From Capsicum annuum (taxonomy: Eukaryota > Streptophyta > Magnoliopsida > Solanales > Solanaceae), in the NCBI RefSeq assembly GCF_002878395.1, contig NC_061115.1, positions 56,584,196-56,648,195 of the forward strand: 64,000 nucleotides of DNA. The letters run 5' to 3'. Made by a program: the position numbers and the translations under genes. The notes beneath the pieces are model-generated. The model was not told the DNA's origin and did no database searches. It worked only from the letters and a program-made list of their open reading frames with translations. Below are positions 1-11,798 of this stretch, piece after piece. Within the stretch, counting starts at the first letter, position 1. Each line of letters begins with the position of its first letter.

Positions 1-1844
1 CTTAGGGTTTCCAATTGAGAAAATTTTGATGAAAATAGGCCTAATATGGTTAAAATAGGCTTTAATCTTGTGTTTAGATGGATTGGGGTAAGGAAGAATG
101 ACTAAATTGCCCTTAAAATACAGAACTTGACTACAGAAAACTATATAGCCCGCACTGGATAGGGCATCGCAGGCTTTGGAGCACCACTCTAGGTGAGGCA
201 CCGTGGGTTTCTCTTAGAACTGAATTGGGCAAGGCGGCATGGGAAAATCACCCCGAGCTGTTGTTTTGGTATACCAAACATGCCTTTACACTTGTCCAAA
301 AATTCCAAAACTCACTCGAGAAGTACAATTGACTTACCCGATTATGAATCAACTTAAAAACTAACTTTTGGAGGTTGCAAAGGTTGTAAATAAATTCCTT
401 GAAGTTTGAGGGCTTTAGAAAAGAATAAATTCTAACACTTAGCTAAAAATTTTCTAAGGCTGAGACTTCTTTTGGCATGCTGTCAAGGACTTAGATGGTG
501 AGAATCTGGCTGGGTCTTACATAGCAACATATTTAGTGTGATTTTGATTATTTATCCATTTAAGGGATTGTAATTAGGTATAATTGACTTAACTACTTGT
601 TCTTTAGGTGGAATTTCTATCTTAGAGATCAATGAGGCTGATTTATCATCTTGTAGTGAGATTTGACACCTTAGCCTAGTTTGAAGAAGAATTTACCTTA
701 GAATGGACTCTCGGTTTTAGAAGAGGGCCCCTCCATCCAACCTTAAGCCAAGATATTTATTAGATATTTGTAGACTTGATAGGCCCTAACTCACTATTTA
801 AAAATTATATTCTTAATCCTAGGAGGTTCTAGGCATATGATGGCTTATGCTAGAATTGTGTTGGGATATGATATAAGTTTCGATTCAAGTCTGGCAAATG
901 ATAACATAAATTTTAGTTCAAGCCTGGTAAATATTGATATAATTTTTATTAAATCCATACAAATTATGATACTAGTTTTGATTCAAGTCCGTTATTGAGA
1001 GGCTATTTATGATAATTATAGAACCAGTTCGAGTCTGGTGGTTATGATATTAAAAGATCCACGGCTATGGTTTTGAGATATGGATACATGGTTTAATTAT
1101 TGATATTACTTCTTCATGATTGCATTCACCAAGCTTATGGGGGCCCTCTTAGGTTATTTAGTTACTTAATTATGTCTTTTGGGCTAATGAGGGCCCCGTT
1201 ATGTTAGAGATAGCTATGTTCTTCTCCTTACTTTCATTATTCTAATTGTTTACTTTCCACATTTGGAATATTATTCCAAGTTTTCCCTTTTCTGTTGACT
1301 TATCTTACTTATCTAATATTTTATTATATTTATATTATGGTTTTTCTCAGTTGGCCAATGATGCCCAGTAAGTACCCGTGGTTTCGGTACTCATACTACA
1401 CTTTTGTACCTTTTGGTGTAGATTAAAGGACTAGTTGTCGTCATTGATACTATGATTATGCTAGTCAGAGATAAGAGACAAGGTGAGCTCTTATTGCTAG
1501 AGTTGACCTTTTCTCCAACTTTAGTTTTAGGATAGTCTTTCTATTTTTGAGATTGGTGTATATTGACTTTGATAGTACTCTATTATTTTGGATTAGAGGC
1601 TCTTCTACCAACCTTTCTAGGTCATGGGATAATATTACTCTTCTCTTATCTCACTTTATTATGTTATTATTCATATGTGTTATTGCTTGTAATTCACTTA
1701 TTTGCGCATTTTTGGCATTTATGCCATTTTCCACCACCTAGACCATTACTTACTATTCTAGACTATGGTTTGGCTTACCTACTAGTGGGGTAAAGTAGGT
1801 GACATCATGACTAAGGAAATAGAGTCTGGTATAATTGGTGATTT
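1..1844 (+). repeat. Gypsy LTR fragment D (+)
   Basis: No coding capacity. The stretch looks like the body and 3' part of a Ty3/gypsy LTR. Around 1350-1430 it holds a block (two adjacent 'tactcatacta'-type segments) that recurs in the R region of other gypsy LTRs here (compare 3350-3430). Around 1770-1830 it has a U5-like ending with 'catcatgac' followed by a gag-tctggtata-attggt remnant resembling an LTR end plus primer site. Its left end lies outside the window. The short ORFs near 1547-1793 have no recognisable protein. It runs directly into the truncated 5' LTR of element A. Confidence 0.55.
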
Positions 1845-3835
1845 TACTGCTTAAGTGTACAGAGCTGAATTAGTATAAATACTCCTTTTCATATTTTTTA
1901 CTCCATTGTTGGATATTTGAGCTTTTTATTTGTGTGATTCTTCAGAATTTGTTCGCCATTTGAGATTGGGTAAGCTCAAAAACCTTATTCCCATCATTTT
2001 TCACTAATTATATCATCTAAAAATTTCTCTAAATCATGATTTCAAAATTTAAAATTAGGACTTCTACCAGTAAAGTTTAAAAAGGATTTTTCTTTGATTT
2101 GGATCTCATTTTTAACCTATTTCTGCATGAGTTTTCTCCTATAGACTCCTATAACCTTGGGGAATGTGTTTCTGCATATTTTTGGTTTTACCCCTTTTTC
2201 TTACAAACTCATTTTTGGAACCTATTTTGGACCCATCCTAAATATAAGCAATATGGTTATTATTAGCTTTCTTTTAATGCATAGATGTTATATTCAAATG
2301 TTGTAATTAATTTTGAGGTTGTTCGTAAGGACAAAGCTCCATGTTGAATAACTCTAGACAAATAATTTTTTATTTAAGGTAAGTTATGGTTTGACTTCTT
2401 TCAAATTATGTTGGGTAGTTAATAAATAAGTACAGCTTTCTATGGGTTTCGATTGAGACTATAGGGTTTATATTTTGAGATTATTTTTATTGTTATGTGC
2501 CCATCTGGGGACTTATATTTTATTTTTGACTTATGATATCTAATATTATGTGTTGTCCGTGTGAGGGCTTTATTTGATTTTATTATCCGTATCTGTGCAT
2601 TAGAATGCCTTCATTTTAGTGATGATGCTTGTGTGGGGCTTATATTTATAATGTAGGCCTTATTTTAGCATTGGTTGCTTATCATGATAAAATAACCCAA
2701 ATTATGGGTCGATGTCATAGTAATAATGTCTTGTATGCATATTTATTTTGATGGTGACTAATTGGTGTTGATCATCATAAATTATGGACTTATTGAGCTG
2801 ATATCTAGGCTTACTTGTATATATATACGTGTTGTATGGATTGGATATCATCTTATTGAGTTGATTGTTAGCATTACATCCTTATTCCATATATATATAC
2901 ACATATACATTTATGAGATACTAGTTTCATTAAAAAATACTATTTTTTTAAAGAAAGTGAGACATTTTTATAAAAACCATCTCCATGAACACAATTTGGA
3001 GAGGTGAGATGAGTTGATATTGAAATATAGTATATGGGTTGAGAATCCCCCATGGGTCCTACCTGGTAGCTACGAGCTCTGTGGGCATATATGGAAATAC
3101 ATGTGATGGCTTTTATCATTCATCTTATCCATATTGCATTGCATTGTATTTGCATACGCATCTTGATTGTTTTTCTTAGTTTCCTTAACTTGTTCTAAGT
3201 TTTTGTTTAATTTCCTTTATATCTTTGTTGTTTCTATTTTTGTGTACTAATATACGTTAGATCTTTTTGTGAAGTGTGAGTTATTATTTGGGACTTTTCT
3301 ACTTGTAGGTGAGATGCTCAAAGTAAATTTTACTTATCTTATTTTATGCATTACTCAGTTGCCCTATGATACCTACAGAGTACAAGTGGATCATACTAAC
3401 CCCTACTGTACCCTTTTGATATAGATCCTAGCAAGAGTATGGCTTGCGATAGTTGATTTCGAGTTTATCTGAGTGGTGATCAAGGTACTCATATGCTCTA
3501 GGGATTCAGATATGATTCTAGACTTTCTTACCTATTTTAGATGTCTTTACTTATTGTCAGAGATAGATATTTATATTTTAGTATTTTTGAGTTATATTTG
3601 GTGTTTTTAAGCTTATGACAGTAGATTTTAGGAATTCTATTTTATTTTTTTAGATTTTTTCTTTATTATATTCCACGTTTTTCCTAACTTTGTTCTATAA
3701 ATCTCAAATTATCTTTGATTTTTTTATGGATTTACTTTTCTTATTAGTTCACATTTTATTTCTTGCGGTGATCGGTTACTTATCAAGGTTGGGCTGTAAT
3801 AAGTGGCATCATGACCTAGGTTTTAGTTCATGATA
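1845..3835 (+). repeat. 5' LTR of element A, 5'-truncated
   Basis: Collinear with 9645-11582 of the 3' LTR. Both contain the TATA-box segment, the 'aaaaccttattc' segment, the R-like block and the terminal 'gcatcatgacc' to 'catgata' end. About 600 bp of U3 present in the 3' copy (9028-9640) are absent here, because the sequence switches to LTR fragment D. The exact switch point is uncertain by some tens of bases. Confidence 0.75.
1874..1881 (+). promoter_or_regulatory. LTR TATA box, element A 5' LTR
   Basis: TATAAATA lies inside a segment conserved between the two LTRs (agtataaatactc) and is repeated at 9668-9675. It is the natural candidate for the Pol II TATA element. In this 5' copy the upstream U3 is gone, so the promoter is probably dead. 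Confidence 0.5.
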
Positions 3836-3838
3836 AAT

Positions 3839-3850
3839 TGGTATCAAAAT
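3839..3850 (+). other. Primer binding site, element A
   Basis: TGGTATCAAAAT lies three bases after the 5' LTR end. It matches the plant initiator-methionine tRNA 3' complement (tggtatcagagc) with changes in the last positions. It would prime minus-strand DNA synthesis. Confidence 0.7.
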
Positions 3851-4043
3851 AGCTACGTTCACCAGTATCATAAATGTAAGAGAAGGATGTCCAGTAGAGT
3901 TTTGCAGATCAGTACGTAGACGTCTGTATCTATCTTCAAGAGGCTATATATGTATCTTTGAAAAACTACTATATTTTGATTCCCAGTCATACGGGTTTTT
4001 TGTACCCAATGTTCTAAGTTGTACTCTATTTTTTTCTAAATAG

Positions 4044-5575
4044 ATGATGAGGACAAGATCTCATGAGGCTAGGGATACTGATCCATCACTCAAGGATGGA
4101 ACTAGACTAGAGAGAGGTAGGGGTTATGGGTGGCCCAGAGGCAGAGGACGAGCACAAGGATCTTCCCCTATTAGAGGTAGTTCGAGGGGATCTCCCCCAA
4201 GCCTAAGGTTCATCATGCAAGATAAGTAGGGTTAGCTCAGGTCCCACAAGGTTTAGTTGTTACCTCAATTTAAGAAGGTATGTTGATTTTGTTATTGACT
4301 TATTTGGATGGTGTTTCATTGAGTGCACCTGATGTTCCTCTAGTTCCTAGTATAGTACCGCTATCACTTTTTACATTTGCTTATGGTATGCCTCTGACTT
4401 AAGGTGTGGTTCAACCATCTGTACTGAAATCTGCTTATGGTATTCCTTAGAATTTGACTGATACTCCACCTTTTGTGCTAGCATTTGATCATAGTATTCT
4501 CTATTAAGGGATACAACCTTCATCTTTGTACCCCCATGTGTGGATTCTCAATGTACCAGACTTATTACTTCTCCTAATGCTTTGGGTGCTATCATGTCTT
4601 TTGATAATCAAAAGTTCGCTAGGGTTCGCCTAAGTTTAGTTGTTCTATTGGTGAGACTGCCTATGAGTTTTTGGTTAATTGGCAGAAGAAGTTACATAAC
4701 CTTGGATCCCATGAATCTTATGAAGTTTCTTATACTACTACCTATCAGTTGTTGAATGTGGTTAGATATTAGTGGAGGTTGTCTACTAGTTGTAGACCTT
4801 TGAGCTACTATGACTTGGACCAATTTGTTGAGGCCTTTTTAGAGAGATTTGTACTGTATAGCTTGATAGACCATATACGCATTGAGTTTGATCACTTGGA
4901 ATAGGGCTCTATGAATATTGCAAAGTATGAGTCTTATTTTGACACTCTATCCAAGTCTTCAACTATTACCATCTCCATCAAGTCTGAGTGGATTCAAAAT
5001 TTTATGAAGGAGATATGTGGTACTTATTAGCTGGTTATAGCTCATATAGTAGTTTCAGAGGATTCTATCCAGAGTATTATTGAGCATGCCAAGATAATCA
5101 ACTCTATCATCCAGGCTACTTAAGAAGGCACCAAGAAGGTGCATCATCATGGTGATTTTAGTTGACACGCCTCTTAATGTAGATATATCTCTAGTAGAGG
5201 TTCTCGAGATTATCATGTAGGCTAGTTCAACCAATTGTATAGGGATTAGGTGCTAGTACTGTAGGTTCATCAACTTTAGGTAGCCAGACATTGGGCCAAT
5301 ATGGTCTTTTTAGTTCAGCTGGACCTCCTTAGATTGAGTTGGGACATAGAGGATATTTTGTAAGTAATAAGTTTGGTCATGTGCCCAAGGATTTTAGTCA
5401 GTGCATTTTTAGACCTATTTTTATATCTTCAATGCGAGGTGATTCACATAGTGGTAGGCATGCTACTTGAGGTAGAGGTTGAGGTGCTCGCAGTAGTGGT
5501 GGCAGAGTTACTTAGTTTGGGAAAAGATATGGTCAGTTCTATGATATACCTGCTAAACTCGAGTTAGAGGCCTCT
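4044..5575 (+). pseudogene. gag pseudogene, element A
   Basis: Capsid/nucleocapsid gene of a gypsy element. The likely start is the ATG at 4044, which opens a 61-residue arginine/glycine-rich stretch (GRGYGWPRGRGRA) and then hits a stop. The capsid core can be followed through several frames, for example the block reading FVEAFLERFVL near 4825. A second Gly/Arg-rich tail lies near 5450-5540. I could not find an intact CCHC zinc knuckle. Many stops (TAG/TAA in place of CAG/CAA) show decay. The conserved leader runs upstream from 3839 and the protease follows. Confidence 0.7.
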
Positions 5576-5579
5576 AATA

Positions 5580-5905
5580 TTTTTATTACAAGTATCCTCC
5601 CAATTTTCTATAGATCTATTTCTATATTATTTGACCCTAGGTGAACTTTTTTCTATGTGTACACACATTTTGCTTCTAGTTTTGATATTATGTGTGAGCC
5701 TCTTTCTATGCCTCTTCATGTTTCACCCTCGTAGGAGATTCTTTAATGGTGTATTAGGTGTATCAATCTTGTGTCGTTACCTTTGCGAGCGGTGAGACTT
5801 GGTTAGACTTTATTATTCTAGATATATTTGATTTTAATATTATCTTAGATATAGATTGGTTGACTCCTTATTAGGCTATTATGGACTGTTATGCAAAGAT
5901 CATGA
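5580..5905 (+). pseudogene. Aspartic protease pseudogene, element A
   Basis: Retroviral-type pepsin-like protease that would cleave the polyprotein. The active-site region reads LFDP followed by Arg-stop where the family has a Gly-Ser/Ala pair (5622-5645). Next comes TFFYVYTHFASSFDI, matching the usual segment after the active site. Near 5815-5900 the C-terminal strand pattern (a decayed ILGMDWL-like block, then CYAKIM) is readable in alternating frames. The catalytic loop is destroyed. Confidence 0.65.
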
Positions 5906-6194
5906 CCTTAGTTAAGTCAGGTTTGTCAAGGTTAGCTTGGAAGGGTACACTTAATTTGGGTTCGAAGGATGTTAGATCTATTATGCATTCTTGTCGCATG
6001 ATAAAGAGATGGTTTTTATCTTATTTAGATCATATCTATGCTACTAGCATTGCCTCACTACCTCCTTGGGATTCTATTTGAGTTGTTCACGAGTTCATGG
6101 ATGTGTTTCCTATAGATTTGTCTGGTATATGCCTTTAGATCATGATATTCATTTTGTTAGTGATATGTAATAAATAAGCAAGATATTTTTATTC

Positions 6195-6810
6195 CTTCTA
6201 ATAGGATGGTCCCGTCTGAGTTGAAAGAATTGATGTAGCAGTTGCACGATTTATTGAGTAAGGAGTTCATTAGACCTAGTGTATCCCTTTGGGTGCATCT
6301 GTCTTGTTCGTGAAGAAGAACGATAGTTCTATATATTTGTGTATTAATTATAAGTAGTTGAACAAAGTGATGGTAAAGAATAAATATGATGTTCCTTATA
6401 TTGATGATCTTTTTGACAAGTTTCTGGGAGCTTCTATGTTTTCTACGATTGATTTGAGGTATCAGTATCACCAATTGAAGATCAGAGCTTTAAATGTTTT
6501 GAAGATGGATTTTTAAACTTGATATGGCCATTACAAGTTCTTGGTTATGTCTTTTGTATTGACTAATGACCTAGAAGCATCCATGGAGTTGATGAATCAG
6601 GAGTTTGGACCGTATCTCAACTTTTTTCTGATTGTATATATAGATGACATCTTGGTTTATTCCAAGTGTAAGGCCAGCCATGTGAAGCATTTGAGGATTG
6701 TACTACAGGGTTACATGATGAGAATTTATATGTTAAGTTTTTTAAGTGTGAGTTCTGGCTTCTATCTCTTTTATGGGTCATGTGGTGACTAAGAATGGCA
6801 TTATGGTTAA
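6195..6810 (+). pseudogene. Reverse transcriptase pseudogene, element A
   Basis: RNA-dependent DNA polymerase domain. The order of blocks is clear: MVPSELKELM, then RPSVS-WGASVLFVKKND, LCINYK-LNKV, KNKYDVPYIDDLFDK, FSTIDLR-YQYHQLKI, FLVMSFVLTNDLEASMELMN, and the catalytic [10 protein letters not shown] at about 6637-6666. The two catalytic aspartates of the DD pair survive. Stops interrupt the reading frame at several formerly Gln codons, and a frame change occurs near 6715. No full-length product is possible. Confidence 0.85.
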
Positions 6811-6829
6811 TTTGGACAAGATAGCACTA

Positions 6830-7425
6830 ATTTGCGATTGGGCTAGACTAACTTCTACTTTTGAGATTTGGAGTTTTTTGGTTTAGTAAGTTATTATCGA
6901 TGTTTTATTAAGGGTTTCTCATTTATTATGAATTTTTTTACCAAGTTGACACAGAAAATATGGTGTTCCAGTGGTCGAATGCATGTTACAATAGCTTTCA
7001 GAAGCTCAAAGAGTTGTTGAATTCAGCTCATATCTTGACTTTACCCAAGGAGGGTGTAGGTTTTATGGTGTTTTTTTATGCTTTCGGTGTTGGTTTGGCA
7101 GTGGTATTAATATAGGATGATAAAGTAATTTCTTATGCCTCTCGTTAGTTGAAGCCTCCTGAAAGGAATTACCCTACCCATGATTTGGAGTTGGTAGTCA
7201 TAGTTCTTGTGTTAAAGTTATGGCATCATTATTTTTATGGATTTCCTTGTGAGATTTTCTCTAACCATCCTAGCCTTTGGTACTTCTTTAGACAGCGATA
7301 TCTTAGTATTAGGCAGCGGTGTTGGCTTGAGTTACTTAAGGGATATGACCTCACTATTATGTATCATTTGAGAAAGTTTAATGTAGTTGTGGATATCTTA
7401 AGTTGAAAGTCAACTAGTATGGGAA
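6830..7425 (+). pseudogene. RNase H pseudogene, element A
   Basis: Thumb/connection and RNase H region. A tether segment with a WSNACYNSFQKLKELL-like block sits near 6970-7020, followed by an F-V-FYA-FGVGLAVV block (7055-7110) equivalent to the first catalytic Asp strand; the Asp itself has been lost there. The longest open piece, 7149-7406, carries the RNase H core pattern [15 protein letters not shown] then [14 protein letters not shown], then [18 protein letters not shown]. Several stops break it. Confidence 0.75.
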
Positions 7426-7639
7426 TTTTAGTTTATCTCTTGACCTAGGACTAGCCTTTGGCATTGGAGGTTCGGTCTGTAGCTAACCAGATGGTTAGGC
7501 TTTACATTTTGACACCTGGGCAAGTTTTAGCCTTTGTTGATGTTGGATCGTTCTTAATAGAGCAGATTCTAGCTCAACAGTTACATGATGATAGTTTAAG
7601 GGTGATTTAGGATATAGTCTTGAGTGGCGAGGCTAAGGA

Positions 7640-8425
7640 AGCTTTTCTTTATTTGGATGGTGTGAAGAGGATTAGTGGTTGAGATTATGTGTCAAGCATC
7701 AGAGATTAGGTAAGATTGATTTTGGAGGAGGCACATTATTTTAGATATTTTATCCATTCAAGTGTATCCAAGATGTATCATGATTTGAAATAGCTTTACT
7801 AGTGGGTGGAATAAAGAAGGATATGGCAGTTATTATAGCTCATTGTTTTTATTGTCAGTAGGTGAAGGTAGAGCATCAAAGATTAGGTGGTTTGCTTCAG
7901 AATTACTCATTCCTGGGTATAAGTAGAAGAGAATCACTATGGACTTTGTCATTGAGTTTCCTTACACTTCTCATGGTTTTGATAGCATTAGGTTCATCAT
8001 GGATTGGTTGACCAAATTAGCCCATTTCATCCCTACTCAAATTTCCTTCAATGCTGAGAGGTTGGATTGTATCTATGTTTGTGATATAGTTTATCTTCAT
8101 GGAGTACCTCTGTCAATTATTTTAGACAAAGGTTCAGTATTTACTTTTAGCTTCTAGTGGCCTTTTTAGGAGGAGTTAGGTAATTTGGTTGACCTTAGCA
8201 CTACTTTTCACCACCAGAATTATGGTCAGTCAGAGAAAACTATTCAGGTTTTGGAGGATATGATCCACGCATATGTTATGAACTGAGGAGGTTAGTGGGA
8301 GCAACATTTGGCTTTGGCCGATTTAACTTATAATAATAGTTGTCATTCGATTATCAGGATAGGCCCATTTGAGGTGCTATACGGTAGGCATTATTGATCT
8401 CCTATTAGTTAGTTTGAGACCACAA
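7640..8425 (+). pseudogene. Integrase pseudogene, element A
   Basis: DDE integrase that inserts the cDNA. The N-terminal HHCC zinc domain is visible near 7730-7890, ending in AHCFYCQ with both cysteines kept. The core starts with MDFVIEFPYTSHGFD at 7939 (first catalytic Asp region) and continues MDWLTKLAHFIPTQ, then VPLSIILDKGS (second Asp region). Beyond 8160 the third-Glu block follows in a broken frame, with HQNYGQSEKTIQ-like sequence, then YNNSCHS and a GRHY block. Several stops are present. Confidence 0.8.
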
Positions 8426-8429
8426 GGGT

Positions 8430-9009
8430 TAGTCCCTGTGGTACCGACTTGCTTTATGAGTTTTTGTACAAAGTTCATGTAATTTAGGATAGGCTTTGGG
8501 CATCCCAGAGTGGGAAAAAGAGTTATGCGGATCGTAGGCTTCCTTCCTTGAAGTTTGAGATTGGTGATTGAGTCTTCCTTTGTGTGTCGTCAATAAAGAG
8601 TGTGATGAGGTTTGGGAAGAGAGAAAAGCTCTGAGGTACATTGGACCAGCAGAGATTCTTTAAACAGTTTGGAGGTTACTTATAAGTTGGCCTTACTTCC
8701 AGACATTTCAGCTGTATCTAGTTTTTTATGTATCTATACTCCGACGTTATATTTCGGATGAGGCTTATGTGCTTCATTGGGATTCTGTTGAGTTAGATAA
8801 GACGATGACCTTTGTTGTGGAGCCACTCTATTTTAGCAAGAAATATTAGACGGTTGTGTTTTAGAGATATTTCTATGATTAAGGTTTGGTGGATACACCG
8901 TCCTGTTAAGCAGGATACTTGGGAGGTCAAGTCTGACATGCATAGTAGTTACCTTCAATTTTTTACCGATTTAGGTATTTCTTTGTCTTTTAGTTCGAGG
9001 ACGAACTAG
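8430..9009 (+). pseudogene. Integrase C-terminus and chromodomain remnant, element A
   Basis: After the DDE core come the GPY/F-type C-terminal region (a KFEIGD-like block near 8550, then VMRFGK near 8605) and a chromodomain-like end. The end includes RYISDEAYVLHWDSVELD near 8735-8800 and DTWEVKSDMHSSYLQFF near 8918-8965, matching the usual chromovirus ending that binds histone marks. Frames change several times. The stop after SSRTN lies just before the polypurine tract. Confidence 0.65.
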
Positions 9010-9017
9010 AGCTTTAG

Positions 9018-9027
9018 TGGTGGATCC
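9018..9027 (+). other. Polypurine tract, element A
   Basis: gtggtggatcc lies immediately before the TATAATGACC start of the 3' LTR, where plus-strand synthesis would be primed. It is decayed compared with an ideal purine-only run. Confidence 0.45.
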
Positions 9028-9667
9028 TATAATGACCTAAATTTATGAATTTTCTATTTCCATATGTTTTGACCATCTTTCCCTTCCTCGTAGTATTTAC
9101 ATGTTGATTTTGAGTTTTGGGTGATTGGCATGGTTCTCGATGCAATCAGGAATGATTTGTATGAGTTTTTGGTTTTTAGAGTCTTAAAAATACATATGGT
9201 TGACTTCAGCAAATAGTGTTGTTTGGTTCGATTTTAGGACCTTTACATCTCATTTTGACCCTTTATTTGGAAATAGTGGGAAAAGGGTCTCAGTAGTTAA
9301 TTTTGTGGAAACAATCTTTGTTTAACATTCGACGTCTTGAACTTAGACGTCTAAATTAGCCTAGTAACATAGTTCATTTGAATCTGTGGGATTTCAAACG
9401 AATCCCGAGGGATCGATTCAAACTTTACAACTTAGCAAAGTTCCTAGTGCAACTACTTTAGAAACCAAAGTTCTACATTAGCGGAGGCTGCGCTTAAGAG
9501 ATCTAAGTTGCCCAGCCCCTAGCGCAAAAGCAGGAACTTGACCGCTTTACCCGATGCCGCTTTAGCGAAAAGGGGAACTACTTTAGTTGCCTAGACACAT
9601 AGGCCAGACCGCTTTAGAAATCATCCATTGCTTAAGGATAACCACTTAAGGATCAAAGTTAAATCAG

Positions 9668-9675
9668 TATAAATA
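9668..9675 (+). promoter_or_regulatory. LTR TATA box, element A 3' LTR
   Basis: TATAAATA sits in the same conserved segment as at 1874-1881. It is preceded by a locally GC-richer block of gctttag repeats that resembles an enhancer-type U3. Outward transcription would enter the element C integrase. Confidence 0.45.
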
Positions 9676-10491
9676 CTCTTTTACATATTTTTCCTTTATT
9701 TTTGGACCTTTGAGCTTCGAGTTTGGGCGATTCTTAAGGATTTCTTTATCATTTGATCTTGGTTAAGCTCCAAAACCTTATTCATCTTTTTTCATTCTTG
9801 TATGGGTTTTCTCCTGTAGACTACTATAACCTTGGGGAATATATTTTTAAAATAAAATTCAATTTTACCACTTTTTTTCTAACTAATTTTTCAAACCTAT
9901 TTTGGATTCTACCCATATATGGGCGATATGGATATCATTAGTTTTATTTTAATGCATAGATACAATATTTGAATGTTGTAGTTGATTCTGAGGTCGTTCG
10001 CAAGGAGAAGGCTCTATGTTGAGAAACTTTTGATCAGTATTTCATTATTTCGATGTAGGTTATGGCTTAACTTCTTTCAGATTGAGTTGGGTAGTTAATA
10101 AATAAGTAATGATTGTTATGGCTTGGGGTAAATGACTATGAGTTTATATTTCAAGATTATTTTCTTGTATGTGCACCCATTTCAAGACATATTTTATTGT
10201 TATTGATTTGTGATATCAGATATTATGTGTTTCCTAGGTGGAGGCTTTATTTGACATCATTACCCTTATTTGTGCATTAGAATGCCTTTATTCTAGATAT
10301 GATGCCCGTGTAGGGGCTTACTTTTCTAATATAGGCCTTATTTAAGAATTGGTTGCTTTTACCAAGATAAAAATACCCGAATTAGGGGTTGATATGATAT
10401 TAAAGATGTTTTGCATGCATTTTATTCTGATAGTGCCTAAATGGAGTCGATAATCATGAATTATGGACATATTGAGTTGATTCTAAACTCA

Positions 10492-10556
10492 TTTATATAT
10501 ATATATATGGATGGATGTATGTATGTATATGGTATACGTATATGTATATGTATATG

Positions 10557-10588
<32 letters not shown>

Positions 10589-10594
10589 ATATGT
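10492..10594. repeat. TA / TATATG microsatellite in LTR
   Basis: A run of TA dinucleotides followed by tgta and tatatg units. The equivalent place in the 5' LTR (about 2818-2835) has only a short TA run, so the array expanded after insertion. The apparent Tyr/Val-rich ORF here is a translation of the microsatellite. Confidence 0.9.
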
Positions 10595-11582
10595 GTTAGA
10601 TGGATTGGATATCATCATTTTGAGTTAATTGTGAGCATTAGATCCTTATTTCATACATATACATTCATGATATATTGGTACCATAGAGAAATACTATTTT
10701 TGAAAGAAAATGAGACACTTTTATGAAAACCCTCTTCGTGAACACGAGCTGGAGAGGTAAGAAGAATTGAGATTTAGATTAATATAAGTATATGGGTTGT
10801 GAAACCCTCATGGGTCCTAGATGGTAACTGCAGCTCAGTGGGTGTATACAAAAATTCATGTGATGGCTTTCATCATCCATCTCATCTATATTGCATTGCA
10901 TACGCATCTTAATTAGTTTCCTTAGCTTTCTTGATTCATGTTTACTTTTAGTGTAATTTCTTTATATTTGTGTTGTTTTTATTTTTGTGTACTTATATAT
11001 ATTAGAACTGTTAGTAGAGATGGTGTGAGCTACCATTTGGGACTTTTCTGCTTGCAGGTGATGTGCTCGTAGTATAATTTACTTATCTTATTTTCTATTT
11101 TGCTTAGTCGTCCTATGATACCTATTGAGTAAATGTGGACTGTACTCACTTCCCCTTCAATGTAAATCCTAGCATAAGTACGACTCACAACAGATGATTT
11201 TGGGATTATCTGAGTGGTGATTGAGGTACTGGTGTGCTCAAGGGCTTCAAAACTAACTCTGGACCTTCTCTTACCTGTTTTAGATGTCTTTACTTATTTT
11301 TAGAGATAGATATTCATATTTTAGAATTTTTAAGTTGTATTAGATTCTCTAAAATTATGACACAAGATTTTGGTAATTCTATGTATTTCTTCAGATTTTC
11401 ACTTTGTTATGTATCGTATCTGGCCTTACTTCATTCTAGAAGTCTCACATTATCTTTAATGTTCTTAAGTTTTGGATTTACTTTACTTATTTATTTGCAT
11501 TTCATTTATCTTGGTGATCGGTTCACTTATCATGTTTGGGCCGCAATAAGTGCAATCATGGCCTAGTTTTTGGGTCATGACA

Positions 11583-11798
11583 TAATTGCCAGCAGGCGAA
11601 GATTGAGCATCAAAGATCAGGAGGAATGACTCAGGCATTCCTACTATGAAGTGGGAAATGATTAATATGGATTTCATCACAAGTTTACCTCACACACTAT
11701 GATAATATGATTCTTTTGGGTGATACTGGACAGGATGACCAAGTCAGCTCACTTTTGCTTATCAAGACTACAGATTCAGTAGAGGACTATGCCAAACA
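11583..11798 (+). pseudogene. Integrase pseudogene, element C, left half
   Basis: Starts at the end of the HHCC zinc domain with CQQAKIEHQRSGGMTQ (from 11587). It goes on to the start of the core in a broken frame, with an RMTKSAHF block near 11733 and DSVEDYAK near 11773-11796. These blocks are standard in gypsy integrases. The frame shifts at least twice. The reading is cut at 11798 by insertion of element B. Confidence 0.8.

Larger units (their letters stand above)
1845..11582 (+). mobile_element. Ty3/gypsy chromovirus element A (decayed)
   Basis: LTR retrotransposon on the plus strand in the order truncated 5' LTR, primer binding site, gag, protease, reverse transcriptase, RNase H, integrase, chromodomain-like end, polypurine tract, 3' LTR. 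Integrase downstream of RNase H identifies Ty3/gypsy, and the post-integrase chromodomain-like block suggests the Del/Tekay chromovirus group. Stops and frameshifts interrupt every domain, so it is non-autonomous. The left flank is LTR D and the right flank is the integrase of element C, so no target-site duplication can be recognised. The left end appears lost by deletion or recombination. Confidence 0.9.
9028..11582 (+). repeat. 3' LTR of element A
   Basis: About 2.55 kb. It starts TATAATGACC (from TGTAATGACC) after the polypurine tract and ends 'catgaca', matching the 'catgata' end of the 5' LTR. U3 (9450-9620) carries several short repeats with a gctttag core, just upstream of the TATA box at 9668. 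A TATATG-type microsatellite is expanded at 10492-10594. The ORFs at 9753, 10511 and 11234 fall in LTR sequence and are not genes. It abuts integrase sequence of element C. Confidence 0.8.

Noticed and set aside
4044..9009. Integrated plant pararetrovirus (caulimovirid)
   Set aside because: Integrase and flanking LTRs are present and the domain order is gypsy; no movement-protein motif seen. The same holds for elements B, E and K.
10511..10726. Tyr/Val-rich ORF of 71 codons
   Set aside because: Translation of the TATATG microsatellite in the 3' LTR of element A.
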